Source of the DNA: Orientallactaga sibirica
Lineage: Eukaryota > Chordata > Mammalia > Rodentia > Dipodidae
Direction: 5' to 3'
DNA: 64,000 nt
NCBI GenBank assembly: GCA_036365145.1
Contig: JAEOAD010000025.1
Span: 30,637,001-30,701,000 of the forward strand
Shown: positions 35,870 to 47,040 of the stretch, piece after piece
Layout: each line of letters opens with the position of its first letter
Numbering within the stretch: the first letter of the stretch is position 1
The notes under the pieces: model-generated
Seen by the model: only the letters and a program-made list of their open reading frames with translations
Told to the model about the DNA's origin: nothing
The model's database searches: none
Translations under genes and position numbers: made by a program

Positions 35870-36311
35870 TTTCTCAAACGCTCAAAGGTTTATTTAAAAG
35901 TTCAGAGGGCCTACAAAGTCAAGTTCCGTGTTGAGTTACGGCCAGGTGCTGGCCATCACCGAAGGCTTTGGGATGTGTATGTGGCTCTCGGCCCTTCCTC
36001 CTGCCTCCAGTCGGGAGCATGGTGGACTGTCGTCTTTGTGTAAAGCTAACACACCACTAAGAAGCAAAAAGCAATGCCTGTCGTGGTCATGGATACTCCA
36101 GCAGAGAAAGCCACCGGGTCAGAGGAGTGGACGAGAGGGACTATTCCCATAGTCACAGCCAGCACTCCCAGGATGGTGACGTGTGCGTGATCAGAGAAAG
36201 CTGAGGGCTCCAGTACTCCGAGATAGGCGAGCGGATGGGCTCCTGCTTCCTGCTCAGGAGGCTGATCTGTGAGCCGAGCTTTCCCAGAGACTGCTGTATT
36301 GCAGTCTTTCC
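35870..36311 (-). other. Candidate terminal exon with poly(A) signal (weak)
   Basis: A minus-strand frame runs open from 36,342 to a TAG at 36,046 (98 codons from an ATG). Its last part is hydrophobic, with two possible membrane segments (around residues 55-71 and 76-97). Directly upstream is a possible branch site (TTACTAAAA) and 3' splice site (GTTGTGTCAG then GG at 36,311), and 150 bp past the stop is AATAAA at 35,889-35,894. Against it: the pyrimidine tract is poor, I do not recognise the protein, and the same place on the plus strand has a good donor (CAACAG then GTAACT near 36,331), so even the strand is uncertain. No neighbouring exon was found. It could equally be constrained non-coding DNA or chance. 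Confidence 0.2.
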
Positions 36312-36342
36312 CTGACACAACAGGTAACTTTTTAGTAAACAA

Positions 36343-37589
36343 ACGTCAGAGATGGTTTCTGCACAGGCAGCGGCGATCCTTCAAGATGCAGTGTCCTAAG
36401 GTAGAGTCAAAGAGGCTTCTTTTATATGACAGAGGCTCTTGATTGGAGAATTGAAGCCACATGGACTCTTGAGGGGATTTCCATGCAGATTAGACTTTAC
36501 TTCATAATTCATCCCACAACATGAATGCCTTGACTGATCTATGGACGTTGAACAAACTGCTAGCAATGAGACATTGGGAGCAAATGTATAGAGCAGTTCT
36601 CTTGAATATCCTGTCAAAACATGGAAAGTCCTACCCTGGTTGGCCTTTTTTTGTACAGTGCATTTTTATCAAATTTTAAGATATTCTGCAATGAAAAACA
36701 ACTTTCCTAACATGGCTATATCTTTTTCCCAAATTTACTTGTCTGAGGAACCCATTTGTCACAATATACCTATCAACCTCATGAGGTCCTGCTAGGCTCT
36801 CAAGCAGGAAGTCAGAGTATTGTCATGGAGAAGTTAGTCATCTTTCTCCAAGCTAAGAATATCTGCTACTTTGTCCCTAAGATGTCATACAATCTACTAA
36901 AGTAAGTGGCCTATTTCCAAGGATACCATTTTATACTACTGCTAGGAATTTTATCCTTTATTGAGCCTAAACATGTGTCCCAAGAACTTTTGCCTAACGA
37001 TATTAATTATAGTCCCTGGAGTAGCACAAGGTGAAGTTCTCTCCTACTTGACAGCCTCTTACAAAACAAAGGCAGTAATTCTGCATCTGTGGAGTTACTC
37101 CTCCTCCAGGTAACAAGATCTTCACAAACTGCCACAGTTGAGTTTCCAGGAAACATGCTGAGGTGGAGACTAGTATGAGGGAGGTTCATAGGGAGTGCAT
37201 ACATAACCAACACATATGGAAGAAAGAAGAAAGATGAAGGGTAGGGCAAAGGGACAGGTTGATCTGTGATGCAGTGTTAATAGAAATTGACTCACGAGTT
37301 AGCTAAGTTGGTGTTGACCAAGATGAGGTCAGAAAGTTGGGCTTTTATACCGTCCTTTCTCTCTTTGGGCCACTGGGTGAAGTCTATCCCAGAAGAGAGA
37401 CCATCTCCTTGAGAAAGGCAATGCCTAAGAGGAGCTACCAACTTAGGGCTGGAAGTTGGTCACACATTTGCCAACTGATATGATAAGCCCTCTATCCCTG
37501 AAAGATATTCTGTAGGATACATAATAGCACCCCATACACAACTGAGTCACAGGGTCTTATAGAGTTAGATTAAGATTTTAGGGTAACTG
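36343..37589. other. Unannotated 1.25-kb stretch
   Basis: SINE-free. No repeat or gene recognised. Confidence 0.4.
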
Positions 37590-38232
37590 CAATTGAAAGT
37601 CATTAAATGTTTAAAGTAGAAGACATCAGGATTTAATTTGCAATTTAAATGACTCACTCTTTCCCTCACAGAGAATGTGTGATGGAGCAAGGACAGAAGA
37701 AGAGGAAATAGGAGGCTGCTGCAGAATCCTGTTGGAGAGTTTGCTCATAACTTGGACTAAAATGATGCTAGTGAACATGGGGAGAAGTGAGTACATCTGT
37801 GATATGTTTCCAAAGTAGAATAGTTGGGTTCTGGAAATAAATTGATGATGAGAAGAAAGAGGTTATGACCCAAGGGAGTTGGTATGAATAAGTAAGGGAA
37901 GAAGGATGTGTTTTTCAGGGTAAGAAACACTGGAGGAAGGGCTATGGTGGTGAGAGTAGGAGGGAACATGCTAACTTTGACAAGAATGAGACACTGAAGT
38001 GAAAATATAAAGTAAGCAGATGTAAAAAAGAAAACTCCAAGCTGGCAGTCCATGGCTGCTTACTGAACCAATGAAAACAGATGAAAATGAAACAATGAAT
38101 ATTCCAGAAAGAGTCTATAGAATAAGGCCCCAGGACAGATTTGAGGAATTTGAGTATTGATGGATGTGTTAGAAGAGGGCAAAATGCTAGGAGATTGAGG
38201 AGGAAGAATAGAGCAGAGGCCAGGGGCACAGC
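37590..38232 (-). repeat. L2 LINE fragment, antisense, diverged
   Basis: AATAGGAGGCTGCTGCAGAA, AGTTGGGTTCTGGAAATAAA and TTTGAGGAATTTGAGTATTG stand in the order expected from antisense L2 (GGAGGCTACTGCAGTAGTCC onward). The long minus-strand open frames here come from this old LINE and are not intact. Confidence 0.5.
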
Positions 38233-38238
38233 ACCATG

Positions 38239-38675
38239 TGTTAAGGTTTGGAACTAGAATGTCCCTCAAAGATTTGTGTGTTGAAGGTTTGGTCCCCAGC
38301 TGATGGCACTATTGAGAAGAGATTGGATCACAGGGTGATAACATCCATGGATTAGTTCCCTGATGAATTCATAGCTGGATGTACTATTAAGAGATAGAGG
38401 CCTGTGGAAGAAAGGTCCTGGGGGCCTTGTTTTTAAGGGTAAGCCTCTCCCTGCCTCTCTCTTCTTGCTCCTTTCGACCTCCTTCCAGTCTGTCATGTGT
38501 TGAATCCTTTCCTTTCCTTTTGCCACACCCTTCTGCCATGGTGTTTCACCTTGCCACAGGCCTAAAGAAACAACCAACCAACCAACCTCTGAAGCCATGA
38601 GTCAAAACAAAACTTTCTTCCTTCATATTGATTTTTTCAGGTATTTGCCATGGAAATCTGGCTATGGAAATCAAA
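38239..38675 (+). repeat. MaLR-type LTR
   Basis: TGTTAAGGTTTGGAACTAGA start, GTGTGTTGAAGGTTTGGTCC then CCAGCTGATGGCACTATTGA, and later TTCACCTTGCCACAGGCCTA and GATTTTTTCAGGTATTTGCC. This is the standard layout of older mammalian MaLR LTRs. The AATAAA region has mutated (GTCAAAACAAAACTTTC). Confidence 0.88.
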
Positions 38676-40705
38676 GAAAATGAGTGCCAAAGATGGAAGA
38701 GCAAGGCTGGCATCAACTGTGCTGAAAGCAAAGACAGAGGGTGGCTATAACTGCTTTTGGTAAGCACTGCTTCTAACACACACAAAAGGCATGAAGGGGG
38801 ACAGAATATTTTTTTTGGTTATGGATTTTGTCTCTTCAGAACACAAGGCTTCATACTGAACTGTCATCACACAAGCTGACCTGGCTTTGGGAAGGCATGG
38901 GGTTCGCCTACTATGTTCACCTCCTGTGGCCCCTGCCATAAATGACTAAAGGCTGTTGCTTACAAGAGACTGATTCTCTCCTAGTTCTAAAAGCCAGACA
39001 TCAAAGTGTCTGTGAGGCCTGCTCCCTCAGGCTCTAGAGGGACATCCATTCCTTATCTCTTCTAGCTGCTAGAGGGTGCTGGTTTTCCACAGCCATGTCT
39101 GAATGACTACAGTCTTGCTTTTGTGATTTTAATGTCTTCTCCTCTACTGTTGATAAAACTGCCTGCTTCTTATGAGGATGCTTATGGTGGCACTTGGGCA
39201 TTACTTTCATGAGGGTATTTATGAAGGGACCTAGGCACTCCTTTCTCAGAAATCTCCTTAACTAGAGATTTGAACTCATCATATGTAATATCTGCCTCTG
39301 CTCACTGTAGAAAGCTTCTAGTTAAATGTCTGCCACTACACAACAAATATCTTCTTCTACCAGTTTCCAGTAAAGTGTTAAGCCTTCATCAGGATGCCTT
39401 CAATGTTCATTGCCACTATTTTGTTCAAAGCAATCTAGAAATTTAGTTCTTCATGAACCTTAAACTTATTCTAGCCTTGACCTGCTATTTACTTCCAAAA
39501 CTACTTGAATATTTTTGGCATGTGTTACAACAATACCCTACTTCCTGGTCCCCAAGTCTGATTCTTTTCCTGTGACTGGGCATCTCCTCCAATCACAGGA
39601 CCAGTCTAAAAAGGCACATGTCCCAGAACAGATTTTAAAATCATTTTCTCAGGAGAGGAAAAAAGGATAATGATTTTTTTTTTGAGGACTGTTGGGCTGT
39701 GGGTCTAGAGTTCTGGGCACCCAGGTACCCTAAACATACAGAATTCCATTCTTATTAGAAAACAAGGGAGCCAATGCACTAAGAGCACAGAGAGGGCCGG
39801 TTGCAGACTGAAGGTCCACTTTGAATCCAGCTCCCATGTACTATACCATTGACCACATGATCTTCCACAAGCTGAGGGAAGCTCAAGAAGAAGGGTGGGG
39901 GGCTGGTATCAGGTACTGAAAACTCTCAGTAGTAGTGGGTTCAACACAAACAGATCCAAGAAAAGGAGAGAGAAGGCTCCCTGGGTGCAGCAGTTGGGAG
40001 TACTTAGCAAGCTGGTTCTGGGGAATGGCCCAGACTGGGACAAGATTAGAAGTGGCTGGAGAGTGAGTGGGAGGTGAGGAGGCACTGAAGGAGACACGTG
40101 TGGAGAGATGAGAAAAATGGAGTATATGCAGACAGGATTGGTGACTTGTGGGAAGGAATGTAAGGACTTCTATTTTCTCCATAAAATACAAAACCAAGTA
40201 TGTGATGGGGAGAAAGAAAAACACTAAGTTTTGATGGAACATGGGATGGGGAGATATATAAAAGTTCAGAGGGACAGTTTTAAGAAAATGAAGATGACAT
40301 TAAGGATATTGAGAAAGGTAAAAAAGTACCTTGCTCATTAAACACCTGAAATGTCCTGGCAATTCTGAGAGCTTGGCAGAGGAGCCTGTGAGCCATGTCT
40401 GCTGGTATGCACATTCAATCCCAGCTGCTCTGTCTCAAGGTTTCACCAAGTGTCATTAAGCCAGATGTCCTCGCGCCAAAGCACTTACAACTAGAGAAGT
40501 TTTGCATGCTTCCTTTTTCCTTAACTAACAGCAATCAGGGAACAATATTAAGGCCCTGAGCCATTGGATGGGAAAGAACAGAGTAAAAGGAGAGCAGCAG
40601 AGATGGCTCAAAGATACTAAAGACATTTGTAAATAGGGACAAATTCTTAGGAAATGATTATCTTCATCTTTTCTGACATAGTCCCTAAAGAAAATTTAGT
40701 CCTAC
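38676..40705. other. Unannotated 2-kb stretch
   Basis: No SINE and no gene recognised. Minus-strand open frames 39,883-40,242 (119 aa) and 39,909-40,097 overlap in different frames and are treated as chance. Confidence 0.35.
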
Positions 40706-40842
40706 TGCCAGGCATGGTGACATACACTTGTAATACCAGTATTTGTCAGTCTTCAGATGACTGAGGCAAAAAGATCACAATTTCTTTGAGACCAGCCTGG
40801 GATACATAACAAGATTCTGTCTCAGAAAAAAAAAAAAAAAAA
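40706..40842 (+). repeat. Old B1-like SINE
   Basis: GCCAGGCATGGTGACATACA start, GAGACCAGCCTGGGATACAT core, CTGTCTCAG then poly(A). Confidence 0.82.
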
Positions 40843-40992
40843 AATGGAGACAGTCCTGTCAATCCAGTTCCTAAGCTTGTGGGGCTATGCTAAAGATAGT
40901 TCTACCTCTTTCTGGTATAATTGAAAACATGAGAAAGGGGATTTTGTGTAGTAGAATGTTGAGATTGGTTCTTGGTCAAGAAAAACTCAAGT

Positions 40993-41147
40993 GGGGCTGG
41001 AGAAATGGCTTAACAGGTAAGGCACATGCCTGCAAAGCCTAAGGACCCAGGTTCGATTCTCCAGGTCTCACATAAGCCAGATACACATGGTAGCACAGGC
41101 GTCTGGAGTTCATTTGCAGTGGTTAGAGGTCCTGGAACGCCCATTTG

Positions 41148-41178
<31 letters not shown>

Positions 41179-41226
41179 CCTCTGTCTCTAATAAAGATAT
41201 AAAAATAAATCTTTTTTAAAAAAAGA
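40993..41226 (+). repeat. B2-superfamily SINE (DIP-like), short form
   Basis: GGGGCTGGAGAAATGGCTTA head, full body, TC-rich part and A-rich tail. Exact target-site duplication AAGAAAAACTCAAGTG (40,978-40,992 and 41,227-41,242). Confidence 0.96.
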
Positions 41227-41242
41227 AAGAAAAACTCAAGTG

Positions 41243-42384
41243 CTTGGTGCTTCTGGCAGAGAGCGTTTGCTTTGGGGACATCAGAGTGTGCTGAAAGGAG
41301 CAGTCTTGCCAGTGCAGGATGTTAGAGTGTGAAAGAAATGGATGGTGGATAGAGAGGACTTTAAGTTTTGTTTTTCATTCAGACAGAATACCTATTATGG
41401 AATATTTTATATGGGTCCTTTCATGATTTTGCATTTCAGATGTTCTAGGCTACCTTTCAAAGATTTTGTCCAGCAGAAACCCTTGGAAGATAGAGGTAGT
41501 ATCTCCCTTCTGATCACAAAACATGCATTTCTAGCCCACATGTTAAAGACTCAGTTCCAGCAGCTGAAGGCTGCTCTCCTGGGGCTCAGGCTGCTGTGGT
41601 GCAGCTTTCATTTGGCTCTCGTGGTGGCTCCAACTGGGAATCAAAATGCTGATCCTCTGGCTACTGCTACTGCTCTCAATGATAAACCATTCTTCACTTC
41701 ACAACCATGTCTTCTACTCGCATATTTGTCAGCTTGCAACAAGTGTAAAATCTCAGACCCTTCACAGTGCTTATCAATACTATCTTATCTTTCCATTGCT
41801 AAATCTTAAGATATAGCAGCACAAATTTGAATTACTTAAATCATATGTTTCTGCTGTGGAGTTACTTCTTTCAATGAACATCATGAAGAAACCAAGCTGG
41901 TCTGAAGGGTCCAGTCGGCTCTCCTTCCATCCAGCTTATAGCCTGTTGCTCTTATAGCTTTGTTCTTCTCCTATTATCTTCTAGCCCTTACTAGTAGCCT
42001 TGTCACACAGTATGATTTTTATCTCTTCTTGCCATAGTTCAAAAGAGGACTTGAAGCACATTTAAATTTTCATGGAATGCAACAAGGTAAAAAAAAATAA
42101 GTGAGGAAACCTGCTCAAAAGAACAATATAGACAGAGGAACTAGTGAAGGCAGGTCCCCATGGTCATGTGTCCTGGGGACAGGTCACTGATTTGTCTTTG
42201 GAGCGCTCTTGCAGAGATAAAAATATTATAAAACTCAAATGTGCTTGCTTTTCATGTGCTTGATTAAGTTCACTAGCAACTCTTCCCCACACAAATTTTG
42301 TATTCTCATAAATATGCTGTAAGTGTGAATTGCTAAATCCAAAGTCTGTTTCCATTTTTCTCACATCAGTGTTACTGGAGTTAG
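41243..42384. other. Unannotated 1.1-kb stretch
   Basis: The plus-strand open frame 41,342-41,809 (155 codons) is the second longest in the window. It has no recognisable domain, signal peptide or plausible start context, and no flanking splice sites that I could pick out. Treated as chance. Confidence 0.35.
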
Positions 42385-42500
42385 GAAAATTAGTTTGAGT
42401 TGTAATTCTGCCACTTACTTATTTATATGAGCTTGATAGAGCCCTTTAATCTTCCTGAATCTTTATTCTGTCATCTATAAAATTGGGATAGGACAAACTC
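42385..42500 (+). repeat. MIR SINE
   Basis: GTAATTCTGCCACTTACTTA, CTTCCTGAATCTTTATTCTG and TCATCTATAAAATTGGGATA follow the MIR core and 3' part. Confidence 0.78.
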
Positions 42501-42504
42501 ACAA

Positions 42505-43230
42505 TGTTCATTCATTCATTTCACGCTCCCTCAAACATGTACTGAACATTCACAATGTGCCAAACTCTATTCTGAGATAAATAAGAACAAAACAAACCTC
42601 CTTACCCTCGTGGAGTTTAGATTAGGCAGGACAAATAAATCAGCAGCAATTTAAGTAACTACATATTCTATCCGATGGGAAAAATAAATCAGGTAGGAAC
42701 ATAGTGAAAGCTGCATTAAAGCAAAGGTTTGCACTTAAAGCAAAGGTTTGGCAATTAAGCAGAGATCCAAAGAAGGGAAAAATGGGACATATTAATACAT
42801 AAGGAAGAGTAATCAATGCAGGTGAATTTAATGAAAAGACCCAAGGCAGGAATATCCCCCTTTGCTTTAAGAACAACAAAGCAGTCAGTGCGGCTAAGCA
42901 GAGGAGCAACTGACAGCTGGGGAAGGTAAGTCAAAAGAGTAACAATGACCCTGACAGGTCCAGACCTCCTAGGCCATCAGAAAGGCTTCTGTGTGTGATA
43001 GAGAAGCATCAGGAAGTTTGAACAGATGATCTGATTTTTTTTAAAGCAGAATCACTCTGAGTCCTGTGTTGAGAATGAAGTGATGTGAGGATAGAGGTTT
43101 GGAAGATAAGAGAGAAAGCAAGAAGATCACTATTGAAGTTATTTAACTAACCAGTCCAGAAATAATTGGTGATTTGGTCCAAGTGGCTAGGAGTGGATTT
43201 GAGGAAAGGAGGTGGTTAAAAGTTGTTGAA
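42505..43230 (-). repeat. L2 LINE, antisense
   Basis: TGTACTGAACATTCACAATG, CACTCTATTCTGAGATAAAT-like sequence and CTTACCCTCGTGGAGTTTAG at the left, then CAGATGATCTGATTTTTTTT, AGCAGAATCACTCTGAGTCC and TTGGTCCAAGTGGCTAGGAG further right. This is the collinear antisense order of L2. A 21-bp piece with AAAGCAAAGGTTTG is duplicated at about 42,718-42,750. Confidence 0.75.
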
Positions 43231-44085
43231 AAATTAAGGTGCATGTGAATTATTTTTATACTGTATTTTGAAGAAAATTTCCCACCATAGCAACTTCAGG
43301 TAGTAACCTCATTGATATAAATGTCTTTAATATGTGTCAAAGCAGGCATTTTAACTATAAGCAACTGGGTAACTCAGAAGTGAAGCAGAGGAGGAAAATC
43401 TAATTCAAGATTCAATACTGAACTTTAATTTTCTGTATTTTGATCTTCATGCTTTTCACTATTTTTGGAGGGGAGGAATATTACTTTTATAATGTGAATT
43501 TTTTTCCCTTTGGTACATAACCCACTGGGGACCACCTTCAGAGACATGTAGAATACTGCTCATAATTGTCCAGAATAAATGCAACTATAATTTAGGAAAC
43601 AATCCCCTGGATCTGAACAATAGATTTACTTTTTCAGTATAATATATTCTCCTTCACCAACTGGGGACATCTCCAAGGTCAGAGTCCATATGTGGAGATA
43701 GAAAGCAATACTTCATCGATGATCAAGTGACATAAAAGTTAAATTAGAAGATAAGCAGACATATCTATATACATATACATCTGGAATATAATATGTATAC
43801 TATTATATATAATATTAATACATATGATGATAGCAAAAGAGAATCCCTATAAGAAATACTCCTGTCTCTATCTAGGTGCTGAACAGAGTTCCAACAGGGT
43901 AAGGATCTTGGGAAAGGAGTGGACTGGCCTTTTGGATCCCCCACTAGCAGCACAGCCAGCTTCCTCTGCTGAAGGGCAGCAGGGTCAGAATCTGGTTTCC
44001 TGTTCTTCCCACTCTGTTCTCTTTCCTCCTTGCCAGAACAACCCCTTTCTGTTACCATCAGAGAACAGATGTGGCCACAAAGATG
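43231..44085. other. Unannotated stretch
   Basis: AT-rich, no gene recognised. The longest open frame in the window (43,765-44,256, minus, 163 codons) starts in the L1 3' end to the right and runs through AT-rich sequence here; not a gene. Confidence 0.35.
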
Positions 44086-44395
44086 CATCTTTTTTTTGAC
44101 AATTTCTATACAAGTACGTAATATATTCTGATCGTAATCCCCTCCAATTACCTTCTCTTGCCTTCCTCCAAATCCCACTTCCATTAAACTCCTTCTTCCT
44201 AACTTCCTAACTCTTCCACTGTGTTGTAGTTTTTCTTTTGTATTTATGTGACCCACTGAGTTTAATTAGGTTGCCTGCATGAGCTTGGGCCGGGGATTGT
44301 TTACTAATGAGCCTGACTCTTTACAACGGCTTGCAATGGTGGTCCTGACAAAGCCCCACACATCTATATACTTTGTCAGAGAAAACCGGTGACAG
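44086..44395 (-). repeat. L1 3'-end fragment, antisense
   Basis: The minus strand ends in ATTGTCAAAAAAAAGATGCA after a stretch with TATATTACGTACTTGTATAG, the same terminal design as the L1 3' end at 59,790-59,838. The phrase CCCACTGAGTTTAATTAGGT is common in rodent L1 3' UTRs. Strongly 5'-truncated. Confidence 0.7.
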
Positions 44396-44648
44396 TGCTC
44401 ACCCAGGCTACTTTATGGTATTGCTTTATTAAGAGAAACGTAGAACCCAACACCAGCTAACAATCATCTCATTGTACTTTAAAAGAAGTACAAGACTATA
44501 ATTTGTCATTATAAATTCTAAGTAATAAGTCTATTTTCTTAATTTGATTTTGTTGTGTTTCACACTATATCTTACATATAGAATATGACAAAATTACATT
44601 CCATTTATAAAGTAATGAATGTTTATGGCTTAAAACTGTAAAGTAGAA
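44396..44648. other. Unannotated spacer
   Basis: No feature recognised. Confidence 0.45.
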
Positions 44649-44800
44649 GCCAGGTTTGGTGGTGCACGCCTTTAATCCCAGCACTTGGAGGCAGAGGTAG
44701 GAGGATTGCTGTGAGTTCGAGGCCACCCTGAGACTACATAGTGAATTCCAGGTCAGCCTGGGCTAGAGTGAGACCTTACCTCGAAAAACCAATTAAAAAA
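44649..44800 (+). repeat. B1 SINE, young
   Basis: GCCAGGTTTGGTGGTGCACG start, CCTTTAATCCCAGCACTTGG box, GAGTTCGAGGCCACCCTGAG core and CCTTACCTCGAAAAACC end. Confidence 0.95.
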
Positions 44801-44902
44801 ATGGAAAGTAGATAAAAATATAAGGCTCAAAATACTCACTGACAATGACTTCTAATATGTTCATGTATTTTCTTTCATTATACTCATATTTACATATTTG
44901 GG

Positions 44903-45159
44903 ATTTTTTTCCCTTATTTATTTTTGGAGAGAGACACACACAGAGAGAGAGAGAGAGGGAGAGGGAGACAGAGATGGGTGCGCCAGCAATCTCTCAGCTG
45001 CTGTGAACGAAATCCAGATGCGTGTACCCCATTGTGGGCAAGTGCGGCATTGAGCCCTTGCGTCACTGCATCTGGCTAAACGTGGGACCTAGAGACTGAA
45101 ACCAGCTTTCTTAGGCTTAGTGGGCAGGCGCCTTAACCACTAAGCTATCTCTCCAGCCC
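44903..45159 (-). repeat. B2-superfamily SINE (DIP-like), long form
   Basis: Purine run GAGAGAGAGAGAGGGAGAGG at the left, long-form insert CATTGTGGGCAAGTGCGGCA, CTAAGCTATCTCTCCAGCCC at the right. Target-site duplication CATATTTGGGA(T/G)TTTT. Confidence 0.95.
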
Positions 45160-46600
45160 CATATTTGGGAGTTTTGCTGGAAGTATAATTTTGTATCTTG
45201 TTTTTCTATATAATTTTATAATGAAAAAATTTTCATATGCAAGAGTTACAGATGAGAATTTAGAAGTGGGAAAAGTGAATGAAAGGGGGACTTGGCCTGC
45301 TGAGGTCAACACCGCCAGTAGTAGACAGATAGATGGGTTCTTTCAGGGGTGGCCACAGAATTAGCATAGAGTGGAGGGGTCTGGGCAGGTACTTAATGAT
45401 GGGCCAAACAGATAAGACTACTTCTCCAAGTGCCTCTCTCACACTGCTCTACCCCAGTCAGCCTCATTAAAATGCCGTGTGGCTGCTCTGCTTCTGTTTC
45501 TAGATGAACTTTCTGTTGAACCTTTTTGTGTTAACTGTCCAGATAAAGGCTTATTTTTTATTGCTACACAAGCCTCTAGAAGTCATATTCATATTTTTGG
45601 CTTCCCATAGACTCTTGTGAGAAACTCAAAGAAAATAAAAAGCAAGAAGCTGCAGGAGAGAACAGGGTTCAAGGTCTCTAGGCCATGAGCAAGTCTCTAT
45701 CTTCATTGACTTCAGAGTTATACTCACAAATCAAAATGCTGCTTTTTGCACTGAAATTTCAAGAAAGGTTACACTTATAAATTAGTAAATGTGTGAGTTA
45801 TTCAAAAGTTGTGTTTGATCCAGATTCAGTTGCCAGCTAGTATAATTCCAAGCATCTGTCCTAAATTCAGTGGATCCTTCATGAAATGCCCTTTCTTAAA
45901 TTCAGTCAATCTTGGGGTTAAACTACAGAATCTTTATTGGTATCCACATTAACATTCAGTCACTTAAAGTGATGGACTGCTGTCAAATGTCAGTGGAGTT
46001 TTAAGATACATATTTAAAAGAATGTGTGTATAGTTTATAAAAGGCAGAACTCCCCAAAGGACCACCACAGCATAATTTTTAAAAAAAGATCTTTGGATAA
46101 TAACCTTGACTCTTGCAATCCAAAGATATTAGAAAGATGTGAACCAATCTCTTTTGCGTGGAACAGAATGAATCTTTTGGGAAATACATGCTCAAGAGGG
46201 AAAAATTAAGAAATACTGAATAAGTCAGTAAAAAAAGCATATTAAGATAGACTCCATTAAATCAGAAGAAAGTTTCTTCTGGTGTCATAACCTTACAGAT
46301 CATAGAAGTTAGAAAGCTGAATTATTTATTCAAATCATAAAACCATAAAGGAAAGGCTCTTTAAATGGCATTGTCTTTCAAAGATTTTAGGCAGTGAACT
46401 AAGCTCCCAAACAGTCTCACTTATTAACAGCCTAAAGCATGTGATGATCAAGCTGAGTAGAACAGTAGAAGACGGGCAGTCCATGTTTGTGTGCATAAAT
46501 GCATTCATGGACGTCTTGGTGGTTGAGGAAGAGAAAAACAAATGCTTTCACAAGGATAACAATTTTCCAGCTTTTAGTTCCAAACTGATGCAAAACTGTC
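45160..46600. other. SINE-free stretch, left part
   Basis: Start of a 5.65-kb interval without recent SINEs. No gene or repeat recognised. Confidence 0.4.
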
Positions 46601-47040
46601 ACTAAGAAGCTGGGTAGGATATCATTGCCGCTTAGGTGCCACTGACTGTGATTACAATTGCTGTGCCCCTTTGGGCTCCCAGCTTCCTCTCAGAGGTTCG
46701 GGTGTGCAGGAGGAGATGAGAAGCAACCATCAAGATTGGCAGTATTGTGCTTTTGTGCAATCAATATTGTTTATAGATCGCTCTGAGAAGGCTGCATCCA
46801 TTTGAGGGGGCGGGGAGACACTACAAGCACATTTCCTTAAGAATTTCAGGAAATTACTCCAATGCTCAAATTCTTCCCAGGGGCAGAGGTTTTCAATAGG
46901 CGTTTACGTGATAAATCCATGCAGTGAATACATTGAAAAAACAATAATCTGACAGCTGCATAGAACAATAGCACATCCATATCGGCTGCTTGTTTTGAAG
47001 AGACTTCAGTCAGAATATGTGTGAAATGAGGCCATCAGAA
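46601..47040. other. Candidate conserved non-coding element (weak)
   Basis: Dense, non-repetitive sequence with several core motifs of developmental transcription factors close together: TTGTTTATAG (forkhead-like), ACAATAATC (SOX-like), TGACAGCTG (MEIS/E-box-like), ATTGTGCTTTTGTGCAATC (C/EBP-like TTGTGCAAT). Such motifs are short and occur by chance; position in a repeat-poor interval is the only added support. Confidence 0.25.

Noticed and set aside
41342..41809. 155-codon plus-strand open frame
   Set aside because: No domain, start or splice support; a few frames of this length are expected by chance in 64 kb on six frames.
43765..44256. 163-codon minus-strand open frame, the longest single-source frame outside env
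   Set aside because: It runs from an L1 3' end into AT-rich DNA, and has no domain.
46601..47040. CpG island or promoter
   Set aside because: CpG is rare here and in the whole window outside young SINEs; no TATA/initiator arrangement stands out.
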